From assembly GCA_013812485.1 (NCBI GenBank), contig JACCTJ010000022.1, positions 1 to 23,727 on the forward strand: a stretch of 23,727 bases of DNA, written 5' to 3'. The position numbers and the translations under genes are program-made. The stretch is from Thermoleophilaceae bacterium. Its GTDB lineage: Bacteria; Actinomycetota; Thermoleophilia; Solirubrobacterales; Thermoleophilaceae. Under the pieces are notes generated by a model, which did not search any database, was not told where the DNA came from, and worked only from the letters and a program-made list of their open reading frames with translations. How positions within the stretch are numbered: position 1 is the first letter of the stretch; each line of letters starts with the position of its first letter. Of this stretch, positions 6,226 through 13,878 are shown piece by piece.

Positions 6226-7737
6226 GTGCTGGCCAGCGTCGCCACCTTCGCCATCGAGGGAATCGAGAGTCATGAGGTCGTCGTGGAGGCCGACGTGCGC
6301 CGGGGCCTGCCCGTGTTCACCGTTGTCGGGCTACCGGATGCGGCCGTGCGCGAGGCGCGCGAGCGCGTGCGCGCGGCGCTGCTCAACTCGGGGCTCGACT
6401 TCCCGCTCCAGCGGCTCACCGCCAACCTCGCGCCCGCCGACCTGCGCAAGGCCGGGCCCAGCTTCGACCTGGCCTTGGCCGCGGCCGTGCTCGCGGCCAG
6501 TGGGCAGGTGCCGCGGGAGTCGCTCGCCTCCGCCGCCCTCTGCGGCGAGCTCTCGCTCGGCGGCTCGCTGCGCCCCGTCCGGGGAGCGCTGGCGATGGCC
6601 TTCGGGGCCAGGAAGGCCGGTTTCGAGAGCCTGATCGTCCCCGTCGAGAACGCCGGGGAGGCCGGGCTGGTCGAGGGCGTCGAGGTGCTGGGAGTGCCCG
6701 ATCTCGCTCACCTGGTGGCCATGCTCCGCGGGGAATGGCGCGCCGATCCGCCGCCGTCCACCAGCCGGGTCGTCGAGGCGCCCGCCGAGGGCGACCTCAA
6801 CGACGTGCGCGGTCAGGCGGACGCCAAGCGGGCGCTCGAGCTCGCGGCCGCCGGAGGGCACAACCTGCTCATGGTCGGCCCGCCGGGGGCGGGCAAGACC
6901 ATGCTCGCGCGGCGCCTGCCCGGCTTGCTTCCCGATCCCGGGTTCGAGGAGGCCGTCGAGATCACGCGCGTGCAGAGCGTCGCCGGCCTGAGTGACGGAG
7001 GGCTGGCGCGTCGGCGTCCGTTCCGTGCTCCCCACCACACCATCTCGACATCCGGCCTCGTCGGCGGTGGCGCGACGCCGCGCCCCGGGGAGATCACCCT
7101 CGCCCACCGGGGCGTCCTCTTCCTCGACGAGCTGGCCGAGTTCTCGCGCGCCGCCCTCGAGGCACTGCGTCAGCCGCTCGAGTCCGGCCGGGTGGAGGTG
7201 ACGAGAGGGCAGCGGGCGATCAGCTTCCCGGCCGCCGCCGTCCTCGTGGGCGCCTGCAACCGTTGCCCGTGCGCGCGACCGGCGGCCGAATGCGGCTGCA
7301 CCGACGTGGACCGGGCGCGCTACGCACGCCGTCTCAGTGCTCCGCTGCTCGACCGGATCGACCTGGTCTGCGAGCTCGAGACGGCCGGCGCCCTCGAGCT
7401 CGTGGGTGACGAAAGGCGAGGAGAGAGCACCGCCAGCGTCCGCCGCCGCGTGGTCGCCGCGCGCGAGCGCCAGCGCTCGCGCCTGACGGGAACCGGAGCC
7501 TTCACCAACGCCGAGATGACCCCACGACTGACGCGGCGACACGCCCGCGTCGAGGGCCGGGCGCGCGCTCGCCTGCTCGAGGGGCACGCCCACGGGATCC
7601 TCACCGGCCGCGGTCACGACCGGGTTCTGCGCCTCGCCCGCACGGTCGCCGATCTGGCCGGCCGCGACCGCATCGAGGCGGACGACGTGGAGGAGGCGCT
7701 CGGCTTTCGCCTCGGCGCTCAGGCGGTCGCGGCGTGA
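6226..7737 (+). CDS. comM: ComM/YifB family Mg-chelatase-like AAA+ ATPase
   Basis: The 503-residue protein starts with the S5-like ChlI domain (about 1-165; GLPVFTVVGLPDAAVREARERVRAA), followed by an AAA+ core with Walker A GPPGAGKTM (218-226), Walker B VLFLDE (about 297-302), and a Cys cluster ACNRCPCARPAAECGCTD (Cys344, 347, 349, 356, 358). A C-terminal helical Mg-chelatase domain contains ARTVADLAGRDRI. ComM is a hexameric helicase that promotes branch migration during natural transformation. GTG 6226 gives the family-typical start MLASVATFAIEG; GTG 6217 is three codons upstream. The stop overlaps dprA (GTGA), as is common in actinobacteria. Metal binding by the Cys cluster is inferred. 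Confidence 0.93.
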   Translation: MLASVATFAIEGIESHEVVVEADVRRGLPVFTVVGLPDAAVREARERVRAALLNSGLDFPLQRLTANLAPADLRKAGPSFDLALAAAVLAASGQVPRESLASAALCGELSLGGSLRPVRGALAMAFGARKAGFESLIVPVENAGEAGLVEGVEVLGVPDLAHLVAMLRGEWRADPPPSTSRVVEAPAEGDLNDVRGQADAKRALELAAAGGHNLLMVGPPGAGKTMLARRLPGLLPDPGFEEAVEITRVQSVAGLSDGGLARRRPFRAPHHTISTSGLVGGGATPRPGEITLAHRGVLFLDELAEFSRAALEALRQPLESGRVEVTRGQRAISFPAAAVLVGACNRCPCARPAAECGCTDVDRARYARRLSAPLLDRIDLVCELETAGALELVGDERRGESTASVRRRVVAARERQRSRLTGTGAFTNAEMTPRLTRRHARVEGRARARLLEGHAHGILTGRGHDRVLRLARTVADLAGRDRIEADDVEEALGFRLGAQAVAA

Positions 7738-8999
7738 GCCCGCACGCCTGCGATGCCTGTCTGCGCAAGAGCGCGCTGATCGGCTTCCTCGGAGCCCGTC
7801 TGAGCGCGGTCCTGGGCGGCCTCGACAGCCGCCTCGGCAGCGTGCTCGCTCTCGGAGAAGCCGAGCTGATCGCCGCGGTGGCCGGGCGCCAGGCCGCCGA
7901 GGCCCGGCGCTTCTCGGCCGGCTTCGACGCCGAGGGGTCGCGACGCTCGCTGGCCGAAACAGGGGTCGAGGCGGTCTGTCCACACGGTGGCGCGTATCCC
8001 GTCGCCCTGCTCACCCTGGCCGACGTGCCTCCGGTCATCTACCTCACCGGCGGCGTCGACCGCCTGCGGGAGCTGACGCAAGCGCCCGTGGCCACGGTGG
8101 TGGGCGCACGCACGCCCTCGCGGTATGCGATCGAGGTGGCGCTCGACCTCGGCCGCGGCCTCGCGGCGGCTGGGGTCACGGTGGTCAGCGGGCTCGCCCT
8201 CGGCGTCGACGCCGCCGCTCATCGCGGGGCCCTGGCCGGCGGAGGAGGCCCCTTGGGCGTGCTGGCCGGAGGGGTGGACGTCCCCTACCCGAAGACCAAT
8301 CGAGCGCTCCACTCACAGATCCGCGACGAAGGCGTCCTGATCTCCGAGCTGCCGCCCGGCCTCCGGCCGCTGCGCTGGAGCTTCCCGGCGCGCAACCGGA
8401 TCATGGCGGCCCTGGCGCGGCTGATCGTGGTCGTCGAGGCCGCGGAGTCGTCTGGCACTCTGATCACGGCCGAGTTCGCGGTCCAGCTCGGCCGCGAGGT
8501 GGGGGCCGTGCCGGGGCACGTGACCGCGAGGCTCGCCGCGGGCAGCAACCGCCTGCTCCGCGAGGGGGCGGCGGTGATCCGCTCGCCTCAGGACGCCCTC
8601 GACGAGTTGCTCGGCGTGGGCGCCGGGGGGCGGTTCGATCAGACCGAGGCCGGTCGCGCCGCGGGGCCGACTCGGCTGGAGACGCCACCGCGCCGCCCGA
8701 CGCCCGTCGAGCGCGGGCCATCGCCACTTGACGCGCTCTCGGCCAGCCCGCGCGACGAGCCATCGCTCGAGGGCTCCCTGCGCCGGGTGCTCGACATGGT
8801 CGAGGGCGGGGAGGGCGTCGAGGCGATCGGACGCGAGACGGGCCTCGGTCCGGGCCGGGCTCGCGCCGCGCTTGGCCGACTGGAGCTCATGGGGCTCGTA
8901 GCCCGCGACGGTCTCGCGAGCTACGTCCGCACCCTCGGCGGACCGCGCGTCGCCCCGCCTATCCTCGACGACCCCGTCCCGAGCGAGGCCCACCCTTGA
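7734..8999 (+). CDS. dprA: DprA/Smf DNA-processing protein
   Basis: The 421-residue protein protects incoming single-stranded DNA and loads RecA during transformation. The Rossmann-like core is evident: VVGARTPSRYA, VSGLALGVDAAAHRGAL, LGVLAGGVDVPYPKTN, FPARNRIMAALARLIVVVEA and SGTLITAEFAVQLGREVGAVPG. The N-terminus carries a CDAC pair seen in many actinobacterial DprA proteins. A Pro/Arg-rich linker (about 300-345) leads to a C-terminal winged-helix domain (VEAIGRETGLGPGRARAALGRLELMGLV). The GTG start overlaps comM by 4 bases and the stop overlaps thiD by 4 bases (TTGA). The comM-dprA pair implies capacity for DNA uptake or at least ssDNA handling. No uptake-machine genes are in the window. 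Confidence 0.94.
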   Translation: MSPHACDACLRKSALIGFLGARLSAVLGGLDSRLGSVLALGEAELIAAVAGRQAAEARRFSAGFDAEGSRRSLAETGVEAVCPHGGAYPVALLTLADVPPVIYLTGGVDRLRELTQAPVATVVGARTPSRYAIEVALDLGRGLAAAGVTVVSGLALGVDAAAHRGALAGGGGPLGVLAGGVDVPYPKTNRALHSQIRDEGVLISELPPGLRPLRWSFPARNRIMAALARLIVVVEAAESSGTLITAEFAVQLGREVGAVPGHVTARLAAGSNRLLREGAAVIRSPQDALDELLGVGAGGRFDQTEAGRAAGPTRLETPPRRPTPVERGPSPLDALSASPRDEPSLEGSLRRVLDMVEGGEGVEAIGRETGLGPGRARAALGRLELMGLVARDGLASYVRTLGGPRVAPPILDDPVPSEAHP

Positions 9000-9838
9000 G
9001 CGCTGTCGATCCCCGACCCCCCTGCGTACTGTCGATCGCCGGCTCCGACTCCGGAGGAGGGGCCGGCATTCAGGCCGACCTCAAAGCCTTCGCGCGCTGC
9101 GGCGTTCACGGCATGACGGCCCTCACCGCGATCACGGCTCAGAACACGGTCGGGGTGAGCGCCGTCCACGGCGTGCCGGCGGAGACGATCGTCGCGCAGG
9201 TCGCTGCCGTGGCCGAGGACATCGGCGTCGACGCCGTGAAGATCGGCATGCTCGCAACCGTCGAGACGATCGAGGCGGTGGACCGCGCCCTCGATCTCCT
9301 CGGGCCGGCGCCGATCGTCCTCGATCCCGTGATGGTCGCCGAGAGCGGAGCCGCCCTGCTCGATGACGACGCGGTGGCGGCGCTGCGCACCCACCTCCTC
9401 CCGCGCGCGGCGGTGGTGACGCCGAACGTGATGGAGGCGGGCGTGCTCGCGGCGACAGCGGTGCGCCCCGAGGACTCGATGGCTGCCGAGCTTTCCGCCC
9501 TCGCCCGTGCGGTCCACGAGCTCGGATCCGCCACCGTGGTGGTCACGGGCGGACATGCGGGCGAGGCGACGGACGTCCTCTTCGACGGCGAAGGCCTGGA
9601 GCTCATCCCCGGCGAGCTGCATCCCCGCGGGGCCTCCCACGGTTCGGGCTGCACCCACTCCTCGGCGCTGGCCGCCCACCTCGCGCTGGGTCTCAGCCCG
9701 CTCGAGGCCGCGCGCCGCGCCAAGGCGATCGCCGCCGCCGCCGTTCGAGACGGGTTGAGGGCCGTGGGTCGGGGCGCCGGTCCGGTGAACGCGCTCGGAG
9801 TCGGCGTACCTCACGGCGGGGTCGTCGTCGCGGATTGA
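8996..9838 (+). CDS. thiD: ThiD, hydroxymethylpyrimidine (phosphate) kinase
   Basis: This 280-residue ribokinase-fold enzyme phosphorylates HMP and HMP-phosphate to HMP-pyrophosphate for thiamin synthesis. Family marks are IAGSDSGGGAGIQADLKAF (about 12-30), ALTAITAQNT, VKIGML, VLDPVMVAESGA, VVTPNVMEA and the catalytic GASHGSGCTHSSALAAHLALG with the conserved Cys. TTG 8996 overlaps the dprA stop, so translation is probably coupled. GTG starts further in would cut the IAGSDSGGG motif. I see no TPP riboswitch, and the coupling leaves no room for one. No other thi genes are nearby, so this copy appears detached from a thiamin operon. Its end overlaps the -35 of the next promoter. Confidence 0.94.
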   Translation: MSAVDPRPPCVLSIAGSDSGGGAGIQADLKAFARCGVHGMTALTAITAQNTVGVSAVHGVPAETIVAQVAAVAEDIGVDAVKIGMLATVETIEAVDRALDLLGPAPIVLDPVMVAESGAALLDDDAVAALRTHLLPRAAVVTPNVMEAGVLAATAVRPEDSMAAELSALARAVHELGSATVVVTGGHAGEATDVLFDGEGLELIPGELHPRGASHGSGCTHSSALAAHLALGLSPLEAARRAKAIAAAAVRDGLRAVGRGAGPVNALGVGVPHGGVVVAD

Positions 9839-9861
9839 CCGGAGGCAAGCTCTGGCATAAT
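9835..9861 (+). promoter_or_regulatory. strong housekeeping-type promoter candidate
   Basis: TTGACC (9835-9840, overlapping the thiD stop) and an extended -10 TGGCATAAT (hexamer CATAAT 9856-9861) form the best sigma-70-like promoter in the window. The spacer of 15 bases is short. Transcription would start near 9868 and would read the 77-residue unknown gene and possibly the genes beyond it. Confidence 0.6.
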
Positions 9862-9917
9862 CGCCCACCCAGTACGAGTCCAACGGTCACGACGGAGACG
9901 CCATCAAGTTCCTACGC

Positions 9918-10151
9918 ATGAAGCCCGGCCACGGCGAGGTCCTCCTCACGGAGGGTGATCCGAGCTTGCGTGAGGACGAGGAGCGGCTCGTCGAGGCGTT
10001 TCGTCGGGAGCTCGACGAGGGGATGTGGGCGGCGGTGCCGGTCCAGGACCCTGATACCGGCCGGCGCGAGGCCCGCATGGTCCAGTACTACGGGCAGATT
10101 CCGCCTGAGGCAGAGCGCGTGATCTTCTTCCCCCGCGCCGCGGGGGGCTGA
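9918..10151 (+). CDS. small conserved-looking protein of unknown function
   Basis: I do not recognise a family for this 77-residue acidic soluble protein. It has a central amphipathic stretch (LREDEERLVEAFRRELDEGMWAAVPV), an Arg/Glu loop and a C-terminal VIFFPRAAGG. There is no signal peptide, membrane span or metal motif. It directly follows a good promoter. ATG 9918 lacks a Shine-Dalgarno. The frame is open upstream, and ATC 9903, with GGAG at 9894-9897 five bases before it, would give a natural-looking start IKFLRMKPGHGEV, so an unusual ATC start is possible. Third codon positions are mostly G or C, supporting real coding. Hairpins follow its stop. Confidence 0.7.
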   Translation: MKPGHGEVLLTEGDPSLREDEERLVEAFRRELDEGMWAAVPVQDPDTGRREARMVQYYGQIPPEAERVIFFPRAAGG

Positions 10152-10153
10152 CG

Positions 10154-10200
10154 CCCGCAGAGGTGGCCGTTCGTCCTCTCTGCGGGGCTGCTGCGCAGCC
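10154..10200 (+). terminator. hairpins after the small unknown gene (weak terminator candidate)
   Basis: CCCGCAGAG (10154-10162) pairs with CTCTGCGGG (10178-10186) across a 15-base loop, and GGCTGC-TGC-GCAGCC (10186-10200) forms a second tight hairpin directly after it. There is no T tract. The rest of the 149-base gap up to 10300 shows nothing else I can name. Confidence 0.35.
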
Positions 10201-10300
10201 GCCGGCGCCTCACCGCCAAGCCGCCGCCGGATCCGATCCGCCGGCCCGTGAGATGACCGATCCCACGACCCCGCACGCCGCCGCGGGACCGATCATCTAG

Positions 10301-11047
10301 ATGCTGCTCGTCCTGCTCGCCCTCGTCCTGCTCGCCGGCGCGCTCGTCGTGTCCGCGGCGCTCGAGTCCGTGCGCTCGCGCCGCGGCGTCCCGGCACGTC
10401 GGCCTCAGGAGCGCCTCACCCTCGCCGACCCCGGAGGCGAGCGCCGCGCCGAGCAGCGAGCGCGAGAGCTCCTGCGCTCGTGCGTGAACGACGAGGAGTG
10501 GGCGATGTACCGCGACCTCGGCTTCATCCGGATCTTCGGAGCGCCCAGGGCGCGACCGGTCGAGCCGGGCGAGCCCGGGGCGGCGGAGGCGGTGGCGGAG
10601 CGATCCGCCGAGGAGGACCCCGGTTCCCCGGACGCCGACGAGGCCCGGGCGCCCGCACGCCGCCAGCACGGAGCTCGTCGGGGCCGCCGCGCCACCGGGG
10701 AGCCGTCATCGAGCGCCCAGGGCGCCGCGAAGGCACCCGCCTACGCGTACCTCCTCTACCCGCACAAGCCGGTGCTGGCCTACGAGCCGCAGACCCACCG
10801 GCTCCTGTCGGAGTACTGCGTCGAGTTCCCTGACCTCAGTGACGCGGTCACGGGGGCGCGCCTCCCCGACTCCGACGATGTGCTCGCCAAGTGGATGGCC
10901 CTCACCGGCGATGAGGCGCGGCTGCTGCGCGACGCCAACATGCACCTGCCCGGTCGCCAGCTCGATCCCGGCCGGGTGCGCCGCGACCTCTGGCGCCTCG
11001 GCGAGTGGGAGCGCCGCCGCCCGTGGACGGAGGGCTCCTCGAAGTGA
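10301..11047 (+). CDS. membrane-anchored protein of unknown function, coupled to ilvD
   Basis: The 248-residue protein is not a family I recognise. Residues 1-22 are one hydrophobic helix ([21 protein letters not shown]), followed by a basic stretch, so it is probably anchored with a cytoplasmic C-terminus. A first conserved-looking segment is [25 protein letters not shown] (about 57-81). The middle (about 84-146) is Ala/Glu/Arg/Pro low complexity. The C-terminal 100 residues look folded: [47 protein letters not shown] and [12 protein letters not shown]. An in-frame TAG directly precedes ATG 10301, fixing the earliest start. The stop overlaps the ilvD GTG (GTGA). A role in branched-chain amino-acid synthesis is not implied by sequence. 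Confidence 0.75.
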   Translation: MLLVLLALVLLAGALVVSAALESVRSRRGVPARRPQERLTLADPGGERRAEQRARELLRSCVNDEEWAMYRDLGFIRIFGAPRARPVEPGEPGAAEAVAERSAEEDPGSPDADEARAPARRQHGARRGRRATGEPSSSAQGAAKAPAYAYLLYPHKPVLAYEPQTHRLLSEYCVEFPDLSDAVTGARLPDSDDVLAKWMALTGDEARLLRDANMHLPGRQLDPGRVRRDLWRLGEWERRRPWTEGSSK

Positions 11048-12732
11048 GCGCCACCGACGGCACGGACCGGGCGCCACGCCCGAGCCGCGCTCTGCTCGAG
11101 GGTCCCGAGCGCGCTGCCGCCCGCGCCTACCTGAAGGGCATCGGCTACGACGACGACGCGCTCGCGCGCCCGATCGTCGGGATCGCCAACACCTGGACCG
11201 AGACCATGCCGTGCAACTTCCACCTGCGGCGGCTCGCCGAGCGCGTCAAGGACGGCGTCCGCGCCGCCGGCGGCACCCCGATGGAGTTCAACACCGTCGC
11301 GGTCTCCGACGGGATCACCATGGGCACCGAGGGGATGAAGACCTCGCTGGTCAGCCGCGAGGTGATCGCCGACTCGATCGAGCTCGTCGCGCGCGGCCAC
11401 GCCTTCGACGCCATCGTCGCCCTGTCGGGCTGCGACAAGACGATCCCGGGCTGCGTGATGGCGCTCGCCCGGCTCGACAGGCCGAGCGTGATGCTCTACG
11501 GCGGAACGATCGCCCCCGGTCGCTTCCGCGACCGCGATGTGACCATCCAGGACGTCTTCGAGGGGGTCGGCGCCCACGCCGCCGGGCGGATGTCGGAAGC
11601 GGAGCTCACCGAGCTCGAGAACCGTGCCTCGCCCGGCGCGGGGGCCTGCGCCGGGCAGTTCACGGCGAACACGATGGGGATGGCGTTCGAGGTTCTCGGG
11701 ATCTCGCCCATGGGCAGCTCGATGGTCCCGGCCGAGGACGGCAAGAAGGGCGCCGTAGCCGAGGACTGCGGCCGGCTGGCGCTGGAGCTCCTCGAGCGCG
11801 ACCTGCGCCCGAGCGCCGTGATCACCAAGCCCTCGCTCGAGAACGCGATCGCCGGTGCGGCGATGAGCGGAGGGTCGACCAACGTCGTGCTGCATCTGCT
11901 CGCGGTCGCCCGCGAGGCCGGCGTCGAGCTGACGATCGACGACTTCGACCGCATCGCGTGGAGCACGCCGCTGCTCGCCGATCTGAAGCCGGGAGGACGG
12001 TACGTGGCCACGGACCTCTACCGCGCCGGCGGCGTCCCGCTCGTGGTCAAGCGCCTCCGGGAGGCCGGCCTGCTCCACGCTGAGGCCCCAACGGTGACGG
12101 GTCACACGCTCGGCGAGATGGCCGATCTGGCGCGCGAGACCGAGGGCCAGCAGGTGATCCACGCCCTCGACGACCCGCTCAAGGCGAACGGGGGCTTCGC
12201 CATCCTGCGGGGCAGCCTCGCCCCGGAGGGCTGCGTGGTGAAGCTCTCGGGCCACGATCGCCTCGAGCACCGCGGGCCGGCGCGCGTCTTCGAGTCCGAG
12301 GAGGACGCCTTCGCCGCGGTCAAGGCCAGGTCGATCGAGCCCGGCGACGTGGTCGCCATCCGCAACGAGGGTCCGGCGGGCGGTCCGGGCATGCGCGAGA
12401 TGCTCCAGGTCACGGCCGCGCTGGTCGGCGAGGGCCTCGGCGACTCGGTCGCCCTGCTCACCGACGGCCGCTTCTCGGGGGCCACGCACGGCTTCATGGC
12501 CGCGCACGTCGCCCCGGAGGCCCCCCGAGGCGGGCCGATCGCCGCGGTGCAGGACGGCGACACGATCGTCTTCGACGTGGCCGCCCGCGAGCTCAACCTC
12601 GAGCTCCCCGAGGAGGAGATCCGCGAGCGGATCGCCGCCTACCGCTCGCCCCCGCCCGCCTACCGCACCGGCGTGCTGGCCAAGTACGCGCGCCAGGTCG
12701 GCTCGGCCTCGGAGGGCGCGCTCACAGGCTGA
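11044..12732 (+). CDS. ilvD: dihydroxy-acid dehydratase
   Basis: This 562-residue Fe-S enzyme converts 2,3-dihydroxy-isovalerate and -methylvalerate to the 2-keto acids of valine, leucine and isoleucine synthesis. Probable cluster ligands are Cys57 (TMPCNFH), Cys130 ([10 protein letters not shown]) and Cys202 ([12 protein letters not shown]). Other marks are [69 protein letters not shown] and [16 protein letters not shown] 11044 overlaps the preceding stop and has GGAGGG about 9 bases upstream. Starting there gives the usual short leader before [19 protein letters not shown]. Other ilv genes are not in the window, and no T-box or leader peptide is seen. Confidence 0.96.
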   Translation: MSATDGTDRAPRPSRALLEGPERAAARAYLKGIGYDDDALARPIVGIANTWTETMPCNFHLRRLAERVKDGVRAAGGTPMEFNTVAVSDGITMGTEGMKTSLVSREVIADSIELVARGHAFDAIVALSGCDKTIPGCVMALARLDRPSVMLYGGTIAPGRFRDRDVTIQDVFEGVGAHAAGRMSEAELTELENRASPGAGACAGQFTANTMGMAFEVLGISPMGSSMVPAEDGKKGAVAEDCGRLALELLERDLRPSAVITKPSLENAIAGAAMSGGSTNVVLHLLAVAREAGVELTIDDFDRIAWSTPLLADLKPGGRYVATDLYRAGGVPLVVKRLREAGLLHAEAPTVTGHTLGEMADLARETEGQQVIHALDDPLKANGGFAILRGSLAPEGCVVKLSGHDRLEHRGPARVFESEEDAFAAVKARSIEPGDVVAIRNEGPAGGPGMREMLQVTAALVGEGLGDSVALLTDGRFSGATHGFMAAHVAPEAPRGGPIAAVQDGDTIVFDVAARELNLELPEEEIRERIAAYRSPPPAYRTGVLAKYARQVGSASEGALTG

Positions 12733-12740
12733 GGCGAGCG

Positions 12741-12753
12741 CCCGGCCGCCGGG
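12741..12753. terminator. small hairpin between convergent ilvD and hydrolase genes
   Basis: CCCGG-CCG-CCGGG is a perfect 5-bp stem in the 30-base gap between two converging stop codons. It could act on both strands but has no T tract and is short, so support is weak. Confidence 0.25.
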
Positions 12754-12762
12754 GGCGGGAGC

Positions 12763-13800
12763 TCAGGCCGACGCGACCTCGGGCGCCCGCAAGGCCGGCT
12801 CGCCGGCGGCACCCGGGCCCGTCTCGACCACGAACTCCATCAGGTAGTCGTTGAACGACTGCGGGCGCTCGAGCATCGGCACATGGCCGGTCTCGTCGAA
12901 GATGACCTTGCGCGAGCTCTCGATCAGGCGCTCGTACTCGTCGGCGTCGGCCACGGGCACGATCATGTCCTCGCGACCCCAGATCAGGAGGGTCGGGCAG
13001 CGGATCCTCCCCAGCCGGTCGGTGAAGTCGTAGTCGAGGAGGGCGTCGAGGGCCGGCACGAACCCCGGGGCGTTCGCCCCCGGCATGATCTCGAGCAGGA
13101 TGTCGTGGCGCAGGCGGGAGGGGTGGCGCATCACCGACGAGAGGATCGCGTGGCGCAGGCGGGGCCGCGCGACGAGGTCGCGGCTGCGCGCGAGCGCCGC
13201 CGAGCTGATGACCCCCGAGACCCGGAACATCGTCGTGGTCGGCCGCCGAGCGCGGGTGGTGGTCGAGATGCCGGCCGCCGAACCGAGCACGAGCCGCTCG
13301 ACGCGCGCGGGATGGTTGATCGCCAGCTCGGCGCCGATGAAGCCCCCCATCGAGTTGCCCACCACGACCGCCGACTCGATGCCGAGCGCGTCGAGCAGGC
13401 CGTGGAGGATGTGGGCGTAGAAGGAGATCGAGATCTCCTCGGGCATCGGCGAGTTGCCGAAGCCGGGCAGGTCGACGGCGATCGCGCGACGCTCCCGGGC
13501 CGCCCGCGGCAGGCACTCGAGCCAGTTCTGCCAGTTACCGCCGAGCCCGTGGACGAACACGATCGGCGGACCGTCGCCCTCGCCGAGATCCACGTGCGTG
13601 AGCTCGCAGCCGGCGACCTCGATCGTGCGCACCAGCGGGCCCCAGTCGGTGTCACGCCAGTCCGGGAACGCGGGCACGCCGTAGTCGTCGGCGGCGCGAT
13701 GGGCCTCCCAGGGCGCTGCGGGGCGGGCGGTCGAGGGATAGATGCCCGAGACCGCTCGCCGAGCCTGCCGGAGGCCGTTGCTCGGGCTGAGAGCGGACAT
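12763..13800 (-). CDS. alpha/beta hydrolase
   Basis: The 345-residue alpha/beta-hydrolase-fold enzyme has HGLGGNWQNW (84-93; oxyanion region), nucleophile elbow VVGNSMGGFIG with Ser150, the acid in WGREDMIVP (Asp278) and His306 in DETGHVPMLERP, so the catalytic triad is complete. A variable cap domain lies at about 180-255. The N-terminal 55 or so residues are an extra segment with no signal peptide. Substrate cannot be told; esterases, lactonases and C-C hydrolases share this pattern. ATG 13800 is chosen because TACCGT lies 10 bases upstream and the frame beyond it is antisense to the acyltransferase. It is divergent from the acyltransferase gene, with palindromes between them. Confidence 0.9.
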   Translation of the reverse strand: MSALSPSNGLRQARRAVSGIYPSTARPAAPWEAHRAADDYGVPAFPDWRDTDWGPLVRTIEVAGCELTHVDLGEGDGPPIVFVHGLGGNWQNWLECLPRAARERRAIAVDLPGFGNSPMPEEISISFYAHILHGLLDALGIESAVVVGNSMGGFIGAELAINHPARVERLVLGSAAGISTTTRARRPTTTMFRVSGVISSAALARSRDLVARPRLRHAILSSVMRHPSRLRHDILLEIMPGANAPGFVPALDALLDYDFTDRLGRIRCPTLLIWGREDMIVPVADADEYERLIESSRKVIFDETGHVPMLERPQSFNDYLMEFVVETGPGAAGEPALRAPEVASA

Positions 13801-13810
13801 CGCAGCCGCC

Positions 13811-13816
13811 ACGGTA
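13811..13816 (-). promoter_or_regulatory. candidate -10 box for the alpha/beta hydrolase gene
   Basis: On the minus strand TACCGT lies 10 bases before the ATG at 13800, predicting a leader of only about 3-4 bases. There is no Shine-Dalgarno. Its -35 position falls inside the palindrome at 13834-13853. Confidence 0.35.
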
Positions 13817-13833
13817 GCGGACCCCCGAGCCCT

Positions 13834-13853
13834 CTCGCGCGAGCGGCGCTCGC
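13834..13853. promoter_or_regulatory. overlapping palindromes between divergent promoters (candidate operator)
   Basis: CTCGCGCGAG (13834-13843) is a perfect 10-base palindrome. It overlaps GCGAGC-GGC-GCTCGC (13839-13853), a 6-bp inverted repeat with a 3-base centre. The pair covers the expected -35 regions of both the hydrolase (minus) and acyltransferase (plus) promoters in a 78-base gap. A shared regulator is an inference. Confidence 0.4.
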
Positions 13854-13866
13854 ACGCGGCGCGTGA

Positions 13867-13872
13867 CACAAT
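13867..13872 (+). promoter_or_regulatory. candidate leaderless -10 box for the acyltransferase gene
   Basis: TGACACAAT (hexamer CACAAT 13867-13872) is followed by 6 bases and then GTG 13879. Transcription would start at the start codon itself. No Shine-Dalgarno is present. Confidence 0.45.
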
Positions 13873-13878
13873 CGCGCG

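Noticed and set aside
8900-8996. TPP riboswitch before thiD
   Set aside because: The region is dprA coding sequence and thiD starts inside the dprA stop; no conserved THI-box pattern is seen.
10850-11044. T-box or leader-peptide attenuator before ilvD
   Set aside because: The upstream bases are coding for the membrane-anchored protein; no run of Val/Leu/Ile codons or terminator/antiterminator pair is visible.
10780-12507. 575-codon minus-strand open frame
   Set aside because: Antisense to ilvD, whose Fe-S ligands and family motifs are unambiguous.
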